Assembly: GCA_017524615.1 (NCBI GenBank)
Contig: JAFXVJ010000030.1
Span: 17,765 to 81,764, forward strand
Reading direction: 5' to 3'
Source of the DNA: Clostridia bacterium
Lineage (GTDB): Bacteria; Bacillota; Clostridia; Christensenellales; Aristaeellaceae
DNA: 64,000 bases
Positions 41,873-50,104 of the stretch are shown piece by piece; position 1 is the stretch's first letter; the number at the start of each line of letters is the position of its first letter. The position numbers and the translations under genes were made by a program. The notes under the pieces were generated by a model. It did no database searches and had not been told where the DNA came from. It saw only the letters and a list, made by a program, of their open reading frames with translations.

Positions 41873-43112
41873 TCATGCGAAACGAATCATGGCGGCAGGG
41901 CTTTGCGCCCTGCTGCTTTGCGTCATTTTCACCTCCGGCGTGTCCGAGGAATACCGGGAACTGACGGTGGGCATGAGCGGCAGCGACGTGCAGCGGCTGA
42001 AAAAAGCCATGTACTGGCTGGGCTATTTCAACACCCAGGACCTGGACGGCAACTACACCCAAACCACGGCGGAGCGGGTGAAACGGCTGCAAAGGAACAA
42101 CGGCCTGGAGGAAACGGGCGTGGCCGACGCGGCCCTGCAGGAACTGGTATTCTCCGGGAATGCGGTCAAAACCGCCAACGCGCCAAAGCCGTCGCCCACG
42201 CCGGGCCCCAGCCCCACCCCGATCCCTGTCATGGATGTGGAGGCGCTGATGCCGCCCCGGACGGCGGACGGCTTCCTGGCCCCGGAAGCGGGCGTAACGG
42301 AATTTGTGTATGCCGATCAGGACGCGGGGGTGTGGATCTACGTATCGCCGAACCTGGCCATCGTGATCAACCGCTATCAGGAAACGCTGAAAAAGTATGA
42401 CACCATCCTCTGGTACGAGGCGGACATCCGCTGCACCCCCGAATCGCCGCTCAATGCCTGGCTGACGGAAGGGAAAAAGCAGCAGGGCGCCACGTATGAA
42501 AATCCCCAGCGTTTGGCCCGGAAGCATCAGGCGGTGCTGGCCTTTGCCGACGATCACTTCGGTTTTCGCCGCAACAAGGGCAGAACCGTGGGCGTGATCA
42601 TCCGGAACGGCGAAATCCACGGGAACAAAACGTACCGCGCGGGGAACAGCGGATTTCCCAACCTGGATGTGCTGGCCGTGTTTGAGGACGGACGCATGGA
42701 AACCTTCGTCTGCGACGCCCATACCGCCCAGGAATACCTGGATATGGGGGTGGTGCAGACCTACGCCTTCGGCCCCATCCTGATCCATGACGGGCAGCTG
42801 GCCGATGATATGCTGATGGAGGGGCGCTACACCTATCGGGAGCCCCGCTGCGCCCTGGGAATGATTGCGCCGTATCATTATTATGCGGTGGTGGCGAAGG
42901 GCCGCACCAGTACCACCAATGGGGTCACCATTCCCTGGGTGGCCCGGCTGATGCTGGAGCGGGGAGTGACCGAGGCGCTGAATCTGGATGGCGGCGGCAC
43001 CGCCACGCTGATGTTTATGGGCGAGGTGCTGAACCGCAAATCGGTGAAGGATCTCCGGTCCGTCACCAGCATCACCGGCTTTGGCCAGTCCGATCTGGTG
43101 CCCGCGCCCTGA
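41862..43112 (+). CDS. exported phosphodiester glycosidase family protein (NAGPA-like) with PG-binding domain
   Basis: A 416-residue exported protein. A signal peptide (about residues 1-27) leads to a PG_binding_1 domain (LTVGMSGSDVQRLKKAMYWL, about 30-90), a Pro/Thr linker (SPTPGPSPTPIP), and a C-terminal NAGPA/DUF2233 domain ending in GVTEALNLDGGGTATLMFMG. The family includes the enzyme uncovering mannose-6-phosphate; bacterial members are probably wall or polymer phosphodiesterases. It overlaps potD by 11 bp and so belongs to the polyamine operon, although a functional link is unclear. Its paralogue lies at 43351-44568. Confidence 0.85.
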   Translation: MRADHAKRIMAAGLCALLLCVIFTSGVSEEYRELTVGMSGSDVQRLKKAMYWLGYFNTQDLDGNYTQTTAERVKRLQRNNGLEETGVADAALQELVFSGNAVKTANAPKPSPTPGPSPTPIPVMDVEALMPPRTADGFLAPEAGVTEFVYADQDAGVWIYVSPNLAIVINRYQETLKKYDTILWYEADIRCTPESPLNAWLTEGKKQQGATYENPQRLARKHQAVLAFADDHFGFRRNKGRTVGVIIRNGEIHGNKTYRAGNSGFPNLDVLAVFEDGRMETFVCDAHTAQEYLDMGVVQTYAFGPILIHDGQLADDMLMEGRYTYREPRCALGMIAPYHYYAVVAKGRTSTTNGVTIPWVARLMLERGVTEALNLDGGGTATLMFMGEVLNRKSVKDLRSVTSITGFGQSDLVPAP

Positions 43113-43202
43113 CGCTCTGATGCCGCGCCCATCCGGCGCGATCGGTCATCAGACGGAGGCAGAAAAGAACGGGTTTTCTCCGATTTTTCCCGATTTTTCC
43201 CG

Positions 43203-43361
43203 GTTTTCCCCTCCGATTCCTGCGCGGCGCGGATGATTCGCAGGGGCATGCCGGCGGAAATCAATTCTGACAATATCCCCATTCAATCAATCTTGACATT
43301 CCGGAGGGAGGACATGGGCGCCTTCAATTCCGAATGGGAACGGGTGAAAAATGATCGGTAA
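43203..43361 (+). pseudogene. potD remnant (internal deletion) ahead of the second NAGPA-like gene
   Basis: One open frame reads VFPSDSCAARMIRRGM, then PAEINSDNIP, and ends FNSEWERVKNDR before TAA. Intact PotD reads VFPSDYCVERMISENM, LAEINFDNVP (residues 88-113) and ends YNSFWSQVKNAR. So both the middle and the C-terminus of PotD are recognisable, with about 230 residues missing between. Its end overlaps the next gene by 11 bp exactly as intact potD overlaps the first NAGPA-like gene. An ATG at 43314 behind GGAGGGAGG might still be translated as a 15-residue peptide. Confidence 0.85.
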
Positions 43362-44568
43362 GCGAATGATGACATGGGGCCTGGCGCTGATGGTATTGAT
43401 CAGCGCCTGTGCCTTTGCCGGGGCGGAAACCTATGAAACCCTGGAATTGGGCATGAAGGGCCCGGCGGTGAAGCGGCTGAAAGTGGCCATGTACTGGCTG
43501 GGCTATTTCAAAACGGACAATGTGTCCGACGCCTACAACGATGTGATGGTGGAACGGGTCAAGCAGCTGCAAAGGAATAACGGGCTGGAAGAGACGGGCA
43601 TTGCCGATCCTGCCCTGCAGGAGTTGGTGTATTCCGGGAACGCCGTGAAAACGGCCACCGCGCCCCGCCCGTCTCCCGTGCCGCCCACCCCCATCCCGCT
43701 CCAATACCCGCAAAGCACGCCAACGCCTCCCACCCTGACGGAGGAAGGCTTCCTGGCCGCGGAGAGCGGAGAATACGTGTACACGAACCCGGCGGAGGGC
43801 CTGTGGATCTATATTTCCCGGGATCTGTCCATTGATCTGCGGCGGTATACCGACGTGGAAAACAAGCAGGTCTGGTTTGAGGCAGACATTCATTGCAGTC
43901 CCGAAGCGCCGCTGACCGCCTTCCTGCCCCAAACGCCCATTGTGAAACGCGCAAAAATGGTGAACCCGGAGGCTTTTGCCAGGGAGTGCAGGGCGGTACT
44001 GGCCTTTTCGGACGATCAGTTCGGCGACCGTATCAACGGCGGCAGCCGCCCGGGCATCATCATACGCAACGGCGAGATCATCGCGGAAAAAACCGTAGCC
44101 CACGGCAAGGGGAAATTCCCCAATCTGGAGGTGCTGGCGGTGTTTGCGGACGGGCGGATGAAAACCTTTGCCAGCGATGCGCATACCGCCCAAGAATATC
44201 TGGATATGGGCGTGGTGAGCACCTACGCTTTCGGCCCCATCCTGATTTCGGATGGGCAGCTCAGCGAATACATGCTGCGGAAAGAATATTATTCCTACCG
44301 CGAACCCCGGTGCGCCATCGGCATGATTGAGCCGTACCACTATGTACTGATCGTGGTGAACGGACGGAATCAGGACGCCAAAGGCCAATATATGAACTGG
44401 GTGGCGGATCGGATGCTGGAAATGGGCGTGACGGAGGCGCTTAACCTGGATGGCGGCGGCACCACGGCGCTGATGTTCATGGGCACCCGGATCAACAGGA
44501 CCGGCAGCGATATCCGACAGGTGAGCGGCATCAGCGGATTCGGCTATTCGGAGCAGGCGCAAGAATAA
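43351..44568 (+). CDS. exported phosphodiester glycosidase family protein, paralogue 2
   Basis: A 405-residue protein with the same layout as its neighbour: signal peptide (with ISAC, a possible lipobox, near residue 19), PG_binding_1 domain (LELGMKGPAVKRLKVAMYWL), a Pro-rich linker and the NAGPA/DUF2233 domain ending GVTEALNLDGGGTTALMFMG. The pair shares long identical blocks (for example AHTAQEYLDMGVV) and arose by tandem duplication. Its own ribosome site is weak; translation may be coupled to the short potD remnant that overlaps its start. Confidence 0.85.
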   Translation: MIGKRMMTWGLALMVLISACAFAGAETYETLELGMKGPAVKRLKVAMYWLGYFKTDNVSDAYNDVMVERVKQLQRNNGLEETGIADPALQELVYSGNAVKTATAPRPSPVPPTPIPLQYPQSTPTPPTLTEEGFLAAESGEYVYTNPAEGLWIYISRDLSIDLRRYTDVENKQVWFEADIHCSPEAPLTAFLPQTPIVKRAKMVNPEAFARECRAVLAFSDDQFGDRINGGSRPGIIIRNGEIIAEKTVAHGKGKFPNLEVLAVFADGRMKTFASDAHTAQEYLDMGVVSTYAFGPILISDGQLSEYMLRKEYYSYREPRCAIGMIEPYHYVLIVVNGRNQDAKGQYMNWVADRMLEMGVTEALNLDGGGTTALMFMGTRINRTGSDIRQVSGISGFGYSEQAQE

Positions 44569-44637
44569 TAAAAATACGCCTGGGCTGTCTCAAAATCGGA
44601 AGGATATACCAATTGATCAAGAGAACCAAAAAAATTT

Positions 44638-44681
44638 GGCACGGGATCCCACTTGGATGGGCAGAATCCCGTGCCATTTTT
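44638..44681 (+). terminator. Terminator hairpin, dispersed repeat copy 1
   Basis: GGCACGGGAT (44638-44647), 18-nt loop, ATCCCGTGCC (44666-44675), then ATTTTT. The hairpin and its ATTT flank recur at 53567-53611. Confidence 0.85.
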
Positions 44682-44758
44682 ATTGATTCTTCCCGGAAAG
44701 TCAGGGAGAAAAAAGAGCATTCCTGTCATCTTGAGCGGCGTGGAGCGGGAGCGCCCGT

Positions 44759-46108
44759 TCAGGGCTTGGGCTGGTTTTCCTCGCCGTAACCGTAATATAC
44801 CTGGTTGGGCAGCAGCGAGATGCCGAAAGAATCGAACAGTTCATCCACGGTGACGCAGAGGAACCCGCGCTTTTCCAGCTCCGGCAGGAATATGGCGGTA
44901 TAGAGGTGGGATTTGGGGTTCAGGTCATGCATCAGGGTGATCCCGCCGTTTTTTGCGGTATTGATGACGGTCTGGGCGATGCCCTGCACATTGTCGCTGC
45001 TGTTGCCCATATCGCCGGAAATGGCGCTCCACTGAATGAGCGGCAGCCCCACATCGGCGCTGACGAAGTTCCAGTAATGGCCGCCGGGCGCCCGCATATA
45101 GGGCGGCCGCACACCGATGATGGCATTCATTTCTTCATCGAAATGCGCTTTCCAGGCCAGGATCTTTTCGTTGGTCAGCCCTTCATAGGTGTGGATATAG
45201 TTGTGGCTGGCAGTGACGAAGCCGGCGTCCTGCTGGCGGCACAGCATATCGTGGTTGCTCCGCATGCGCTCGCCCACGATGAAGAAGGTGGCGTCCGCGC
45301 CATACAGACGCAGGGTGTTGAGCAGATTGTTGGTATAGTTCCGCGCCCCGCCGTCGTCGTAGGTCAGCGCGATCAGCTTGTACATGCTGTTGTCTGTCAT
45401 TTCCCGGCCCAGGGCGGTCATCAACGGCCGCAGCGCGGAATAATACAGGTTCACATGCATCAGCGTGTTTTTTTCTGCATAAAGGGCGTCCGCGCGGTAA
45501 TGCAGGGACAGCTTGGCCGGGGTGAGGGTGAAGGGCGTGCGCGCGATGGTTTCCCGGTCACACAGGGCATCCAGGGCTTGTTTTTCGGGCTCCATCCCCA
45601 GGAAGTAGGCGGTCAGCTGCTCCCGGACGGCACGTTCCAGCAGCGGCCACGCTTCGCTGTCCGGGGGGAAGAGGTCGCCCAGGGTGACGGGCTGGCCGGA
45701 TGCCATATCGTATACCCGGGCGTCGAAATCCACATAGATCTGTTCCCGCTCGTAAGCGATGCGGGCGATGGACAAAAAACTCATCCAGCGGGCGCCGGTA
45801 CGGGAAATGTATGCCCCCACGTCCAGATACGCGGGCATCAGATCGATTTTTCCGGTGGGCAGGAAAGGCCGGGCCTGCTCCACCATCCGGTCGATCTGGG
45901 CGCGCATCTCAGCGTTCACCTGAGCGTTGACCGTTTCAGGATAGGTGCGCAGGATGTACAGCTTGTCCTTGATCAAGTATTCCCGTTCCTGCTCCTGCTG
46001 GGTAAAGCGCAGCACATCGGGAATAGCGGCGGATTCCTCTGCCTGGGCGGGGAAAACAAAGCCCAGCATCAGGCACAAGGCAAGGGTCAGGCACAGGCGT
46101 TTTTTCAT
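44759..46108 (-). CDS. exported polysaccharide deacetylase-like protein, paralogue of 20530-21867
   Basis: A 449-residue exported protein: signal peptide (MKKRLCLTLALCLMLGFVFP), DUF3298-like middle (VTLGDLFPPDSEAWPLL), and a NodB-type domain at about 230-430. The catalytic region reads ALTYDDGGARNYTNN, SHNYIHTYEG, RAPGGHYWN and LMHDLNPKSH. Compared with active enzymes the second metal motif is H-N-Y-I-H, still His-x3-His, so activity is plausible. ATG at 46108 follows AAGGAG. It is monocistronic and convergent with the glycosidase pair. Confidence 0.85.
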   Translation of the reverse strand: MKKRLCLTLALCLMLGFVFPAQAEESAAIPDVLRFTQQEQEREYLIKDKLYILRTYPETVNAQVNAEMRAQIDRMVEQARPFLPTGKIDLMPAYLDVGAYISRTGARWMSFLSIARIAYEREQIYVDFDARVYDMASGQPVTLGDLFPPDSEAWPLLERAVREQLTAYFLGMEPEKQALDALCDRETIARTPFTLTPAKLSLHYRADALYAEKNTLMHVNLYYSALRPLMTALGREMTDNSMYKLIALTYDDGGARNYTNNLLNTLRLYGADATFFIVGERMRSNHDMLCRQQDAGFVTASHNYIHTYEGLTNEKILAWKAHFDEEMNAIIGVRPPYMRAPGGHYWNFVSADVGLPLIQWSAISGDMGNSSDNVQGIAQTVINTAKNGGITLMHDLNPKSHLYTAIFLPELEKRGFLCVTVDELFDSFGISLLPNQVYYGYGEENQPKP

Positions 46109-46185
46109 CGGGGCTGCTCCTTTTTTCAAAAAATCAACCGCGGGGAAGCGCTTTCCACGCGGCTGAAAATGATGTTTTCAGATAA

Positions 46186-46980
46186 TCACTGGATCAACTT
46201 GGCTGTATTCCGGAAATGGTTTATCACGTCCTTGTAGCTGGTGTCAAAGAAGCCGTGAGCGCATACCAGATGCAACGTAATGACCCTGTTGCCGTCCAGC
46301 AGTACCGCCATAACGCGGCCGTTCACGGCGGTGCCGTCATAATAGGTGCCGTGATAGTCGGCATAGTAGCCATCCTTTTTGAGCAGGGTGCGGGCAGCCA
46401 GCTCCGTTTTGGAGAAGGAGGAGAAATTGTACTGGCCGATTTCCTTGAGCATATTGCTGATTTCCGTGCGCACGTCGGTGAGCTTATAGCTGCTGGGGAC
46501 GGAAACGATGCGGATGGTCATGGTGGCGTTGATGCCGTCATAGGCGTTGGGATCAGTAAGGATGATGGTTTCGGCGTCCGGCGTTTCAATGCCCCACCCC
46601 ACAGGCGCCTGGAAAGTCAGGCCGATGTTATCCGCCGCCACATCGCCGTAGGAGAAGGTCAGGTTGGGCTTGGGGGTGGCGGTGGGCATATCGACGGGAT
46701 CCAGCGGAATGGGGGTGGCCCCGGCATATTTCTGCTGGCCGTATTCATTGTAGCTGGCGTTGGGCGCATAGGAATTATTGCCGTTATCCTCTTCCGACGC
46801 GGGGTTGTAGTTCGCCCAGGGATCATCCTCCGCGGCGGGGGCCGGGACGTCGGTGGGAATGGTCATGGGATCCTGCTGAAGAGAACTGTCCGCTTCAGGA
46901 AAGGATTCCTCCGGTGATCCGCAGCCGGCCAGCAAAACGGCGGCCAGCACAAGCACAAGCAGCAGGGCCCATTTTTTCAT
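46186..46980 (-). CDS. lipoprotein with PsbP/DUF1795-like C-terminal domain
   Basis: A 264-residue lipoprotein. Signal peptide with lipobox LAGC (Cys20), then a low-complexity Asn/Pro/Asp-rich stretch to about residue 105. The C-terminal 150 residues (LTFQAPVGWGIE ... VITLHLVCAHGFFDTSYKDV) resemble the Mog1/PsbP/DUF1795 fold. Function unknown; surface lipoproteins with this fold are common in Clostridia. Single gene with its own promoter. Confidence 0.75.
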   Translation of the reverse strand: MKKWALLLVLVLAAVLLAGCGSPEESFPEADSSLQQDPMTIPTDVPAPAAEDDPWANYNPASEEDNGNNSYAPNASYNEYGQQKYAGATPIPLDPVDMPTATPKPNLTFSYGDVAADNIGLTFQAPVGWGIETPDAETIILTDPNAYDGINATMTIRIVSVPSSYKLTDVRTEISNMLKEIGQYNFSSFSKTELAARTLLKKDGYYADYHGTYYDGTAVNGRVMAVLLDGNRVITLHLVCAHGFFDTSYKDVINHFRNTAKLIQ

Positions 46981-47050
46981 GGGAAAGAACCTCCTTGGAT
47001 CAGCGTCGCATCCGGTTGGGACGAATACGAAGGTGAATCTGTGTTTATAC

Positions 47051-47079
47051 TATTGTAACAGTTTCTTCATCTTTCGTCA
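47051..47079 (-). promoter_or_regulatory. Promoter of the DUF1795-like lipoprotein gene
   Basis: On the minus strand TTGACG (47074-47079), 17-bp spacer, TACAAT (47051-47056). Confidence 0.8.
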
Positions 47080-47117
47080 AGCATTTTGGACGCGTCAGCG
47101 CTGCATCCCGCTATATT

Positions 47118-48119
47118 TTACAAAAGGCCGGAATAGGCATCGAAATCCGTGCGCGGTTCGGGCTCTGCCTGGACGGCGCCGGTGCGGGGATGATACAGCC
47201 GCCGATCCAGCGACCAGATCTTTTCGCTGAATGCGCCTGCCGGCGTGCGCCGCATGACGCCTTCCATTTCGTTCATTTTGGCGTCCATATCGTCCAGCAA
47301 ATGCAGCATTTCCGCTTCCGGGAACATGGGCGGCCGGGGACTGCCGTGATCGGGCTGTCCGTGGTGACTGATGATCATGTGGCTCAAAAGCAGCACATAT
47401 TCTCCTTCCACCTGGGCGCGCCGCGCCGCTTCCCGTACCTGGGCCACACCGTGCACCAGATGGCCCAGCAGCTGGCCCTCGGCGGAATAATCGGATACGT
47501 TGCCGCTTTCGTCGCTGACGAACTCGGCGGTTTTGCTCAGGTCATGGGCGATGCAGCCCGCCCGCAGCAGATCCCCATCCAGGAAGGGGTAGAGGGGCAG
47601 AATGGCTTCGGCGGCCCGAAGCACGCTGAGCGTGTGGTGCAGCAGGCCGCTGCGCTCCGCGTGGTGCACCCGCTGGGCGGCGGGATAATACATCAGCTTA
47701 TCGCCGCACATGCGGATCATTTCCCGCACGATGGCCTGCAATTCCGGCGTCCGCATCCGGTCAATGACGCGGTTGATTTCGCGCAGCATGCTGTCCGGCG
47801 GCTCGGGGGCGCAGGGCATGAGCACGGAGGCGTCGATGTCATCCTCCGGGCCGGGATTGCGCAGCCGCTCAATGCGCATCTGCAGCCGGCCGTTGTATTC
47901 CTGCACGGTGCCGCGCACCTTGACCACGCTGCCCTGCTTGGGGGGCTGCACAGTGCCGTCCCACATTTTGCAGTTGATGTCTCCGGTGGTGTCGCACAGG
48001 GTCATATCCAGGTATTTTCCACCGTTGGAGGAGGTGCGCTGCTCGGCGGAGCGCACCAGCAAAAAGCCTTCGAATTTCATGTCCCGGTTCAGGGACGCCA
48101 CAGTAAGCTGCTGCATCAT
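47118..48119 (-). CDS. YhaM-like 3'-5' exoribonuclease (OB + HD)
   Basis: A 333-residue cytoplasmic protein. Residues 10-90 are an OB-fold nucleic-acid binding domain (KYLDMTLCDTTGDINCKMWD). Residues 150-300 are an HD domain: HHAERSGLLHHTLSVL, AHDLSKTAEF with the HD pair, and LLSHMIISHHGQ. This is the YhaM/CBF1 layout, a metal-dependent 3'-5' exonuclease on RNA and DNA. The metal residues are intact. It is at the distal end of a minus-strand block. Confidence 0.9.
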   Translation of the reverse strand: MMQQLTVASLNRDMKFEGFLLVRSAEQRTSSNGGKYLDMTLCDTTGDINCKMWDGTVQPPKQGSVVKVRGTVQEYNGRLQMRIERLRNPGPEDDIDASVLMPCAPEPPDSMLREINRVIDRMRTPELQAIVREMIRMCGDKLMYYPAAQRVHHAERSGLLHHTLSVLRAAEAILPLYPFLDGDLLRAGCIAHDLSKTAEFVSDESGNVSDYSAEGQLLGHLVHGVAQVREAARRAQVEGEYVLLLSHMIISHHGQPDHGSPRPPMFPEAEMLHLLDDMDAKMNEMEGVMRRTPAGAFSEKIWSLDRRLYHPRTGAVQAEPEPRTDFDAYSGLL

Positions 48120-48189
48120 AAGATTTGTTTCCTCGTTTTTCCTGAAACGGTCCTCATGTTAGAAACAGCCTCTCGCATGAGATGACGTT

Positions 48190-48645
48190 TCAGCGGTTTT
48201 CCGGCAGGAGCAAGCCGTTCAGCTTGGCCAGGTGCTGCTTTTCCTCCAATTGGATGGCGGAAAAGGCATCGGCGGCGCTGCCGGTGAGCGCGGCGGCAAA
48301 TTCGCCATAGCGGCGGACGGCGTCCGCCTCCTCTTCTGCGGCGAAGCGGTACAATTGCTGCGGAGAGGCAAATGCGCCCTTGCGCTGGGCTTCCATGAGC
48401 CCCCCGGAAAAAAGCACACGGGAAGCCTCCGCGGACAGCAATTGTCCCCGTTCAAAGCCGGGGTATTCATCGCTCATGCGGGAAAACTGCTCCAAGTGTC
48501 TGCGTTCGTCGCTCAGAATGAGGCGGATGGCCTCTTCACAGGAACCGTCCGCAAACACCGTCAGCGCCCGTTCATACAGCCGGATCGCGCGCTTTTCCAT
48601 TTCACAGGCGATGTACAGGGCTTCGCCCGCGCCGCGGATATCCAT
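48190..48645 (-). CDS. ferritin-like/rubrerythrin-type diiron protein
   Basis: A 151-residue four-helix-bundle protein with repeated Glu/His metal positions: EMEKRAIRLYERA (helix 1), SDERRHLEQF (helix 2), AEEEADAVRRYGEF (helix 3) and EEKQHLAKLN (helix 4). This is the ferritin-like diiron pattern without the rubredoxin domain of rubrerythrin. A peroxide or oxygen defence role is likely in an anaerobe. Its ATG overlaps the stop of the DUF1858 gene (TAATG), so the two are translationally coupled. Confidence 0.85.
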   Translation of the reverse strand: MDIRGAGEALYIACEMEKRAIRLYERALTVFADGSCEEAIRLILSDERRHLEQFSRMSDEYPGFERGQLLSAEASRVLFSGGLMEAQRKGAFASPQQLYRFAAEEEADAVRRYGEFAAALTGSAADAFSAIQLEEKQHLAKLNGLLLPENR

Positions 48646-48854
48646 TATTCCGCGGTGGCCAGGAATTCGTTGAGCTGGTGTACCAGTTCATCGGCGTTGG
48701 TGCCGTGAGCGGCGCAGGCATCCTCAATGGATTCGGCAATGGCGTGGGGGCAGCCCAGGCAATGCATGCCGAACTGGATAAAAATGCGGGCGGTGCCCCG
48801 GTGCATATTCAGCACTTCACCGATGCTCATGCTCTTGTCTACCGTGTTTTCCAT
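48645..48854 (-). CDS. DUF1858 domain protein
   Basis: A 69-residue protein of the DUF1858 type: KSMSIGEVLNMHRGTARIF followed by the CxxC-type GMHCLGCPHA. The family is often next to or fused with hybrid-cluster and other redox proteins, and the Cys pair suggests metal or redox chemistry. AAGGAGATC precedes the ATG at 48854. First gene of a two-gene unit with the ferritin-like protein. Confidence 0.88.
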   Translation of the reverse strand: MENTVDKSMSIGEVLNMHRGTARIFIQFGMHCLGCPHAIAESIEDACAAHGTNADELVHQLNEFLATAE

Positions 48855-48987
48855 GTTGTGATCTCCTTTCAGGCACATTGTGCCATCTGTCATGATACAT
48901 GATTCCCGACGGAATGTCAATGCTTTGACGCGGGTGAGCGAGCGCAGAAAAGTTATCCGATAAATATCCGGTCCTTTTGCGCAGCGC

Positions 48988-49054
48988 TTCAGCCATGGCG
49001 CAGAGAGGCAGGGCAAAACGCGCTTACAGGGGGAGACGCGATGCCCGCCCGCGC
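48988..49054. repeat. Short dispersed repeat, copy 2
   Basis: 67 nt similar to 19948-20010, from TTCAGCCA to GCCCGCCCGCGC. It lies in the divergent gap between the DUF1858 gene and zur. The rest of 48855-49068 shows no other feature. Confidence 0.5.
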
Positions 49055-49068
49055 ATGCTCCGGCATTT

Positions 49069-49083
49069 TGAGAATAATTTTCA
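49069..49083 (+). promoter_or_regulatory. Fur-family operator 1 (7-1-7)
   Basis: TGAGAAT-A-ATTTTCA, an inverted repeat with one mismatch (TGARAAT), 9 bp upstream of the -35 box of the Fur-family gene. Confidence 0.75.
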
Positions 49084-49091
49084 TTTCCGCA

Positions 49092-49120
49092 TTGACAATA
49101 AATTTGTTTATCTGTATAAT
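49092..49120 (+). promoter_or_regulatory. Promoter of the zinc operon
   Basis: TTGACA (49092-49097), 17-bp spacer, TATAAT (49115-49120), a consensus-quality promoter. It shows that start codons before about 49127 cannot be used. Confidence 0.9.
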
Positions 49121-49135
49121 TGAGAACGGTTTTCA
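49121..49135 (+). promoter_or_regulatory. Fur-family operator 2 (7-1-7)
   Basis: TGAGAAC-G-GTTTTCA directly follows the -10 box and covers the transcription start. Same 7-1-7 architecture as operator 1. Confidence 0.75.
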
Positions 49136-49160
49136 GATTCTGTTGGAGGGAGAAATCTCT

Positions 49161-49571
49161 GTGGCTGAAAAAGGGACGTATCGGACACGCGCGCAGGAAG
49201 CAGTCCTGAATTACCTGAAAGCCACGATTGGCACGCATCACACGGTCTCGGAGATCAAGGCACATTTTTCCGGGCAGGATCAGCCCATCGGGACGGCGAC
49301 GATTTATCGGCAGCTGGAACGGTTCGTCGAGGATGGCAGCATCCAGAAATATACGCTGGGGCCGGGCGGGAGCGCCTGCTACGCCTATGTGGGGGACCGT
49401 CAATGCAATGTTCACTATCATTGCAAATGCGAGGTGTGCGGACGGCTCATCCATCTGAACTGCGACGAACTGGCGGAGATCAGATCCCATTTGCTGGAGC
49501 ATTACGGATTTTCCTGGAACGCGGGAAAAACGGTGTTCTACGGCGTCTGTGAGGATTGCCGGAAAGAATAA
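49161..49571 (+). CDS. zur: Fur-family zinc regulator (Zur)
   Basis: A 136-residue Fur-family repressor. Residues 1-70 are the winged helix (ATIYRQLERFVEDGSIQKY). The C-terminal dimerisation part has HYHCKCEVCGRLIHLNC and GVCEDCRKE, giving the paired CxxC structural zinc site. Zur is chosen over Fur or PerR because znuACB follow. GTG at 49161 is the start: GGAGGGAG lies upstream, and the strong promoter excludes the longer frame from 49041. Confidence 0.85.
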   Translation: MAEKGTYRTRAQEAVLNYLKATIGTHHTVSEIKAHFSGQDQPIGTATIYRQLERFVEDGSIQKYTLGPGGSACYAYVGDRQCNVHYHCKCEVCGRLIHLNCDELAEIRSHLLEHYGFSWNAGKTVFYGVCEDCRKE

Positions 49572-49598
49572 AAACGGAAGCGAAAGGAGGAGCCAAGC

Positions 49599-49898
49599 AT
49601 GAAGAACCGCAAGCGCATCATGGCGTTTATGCTGTGCGTGGGGCTGGTGTTTGTGCTGGCGGCATCCTCTGGCTTCATCATTCACGAAGAAAATCACGAC
49701 TGCATAGGCGAAGGCTGCGAAATCTGCGCCCGCATTGCCGCGACAGTTCATTTCATGCGCAGTCTTGCGCTGATCGGCGTTATCTTGGCCGCGCTTTTTG
49801 CCGCGCTGCTTTCCGTTCGGAAATACCGGCGGTCCTCCGACCGTTTCAACGGCCTGACGCTCACGCTGGTCGGGTGGAAGGTGCGGTTGAACAATTAA
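49599..49898 (+). CDS. small membrane protein of the zinc operon
   Basis: A 99-residue protein with two transmembrane segments (about 8-27 and 54-72). The loop between them carries HEENHDCIGEGCEICAR, a His/Cys-rich stretch fit to bind metal. I do not recognise a named family, but similar small proteins occur beside zinc-uptake genes in Clostridia. AAAGGAGG precedes the ATG. It lies 27 bp after zur. Confidence 0.7.
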   Translation: MKNRKRIMAFMLCVGLVFVLAASSGFIIHEENHDCIGEGCEICARIAATVHFMRSLALIGVILAALFAALLSVRKYRRSSDRFNGLTLTLVGWKVRLNN

Positions 49899-50104
49899 CT
49901 GAATATATCTGCGAAGCCCTGACGGTTCTTTTGCCTCCCGGCGTTCCTTTTTCCTGGCATGATTCAGGAGGAACACACGGGAACATGCCCTCTGCCGTTG
50001 GGGTTTTGCATTGCGTACAAGGATCAGACGGATCAGCCTTCTGCAAATCCTTGTATTTTTGTATGCAAATATAACATCCGAATAATCGTTTGGAGGGAAT
50101 CAAC

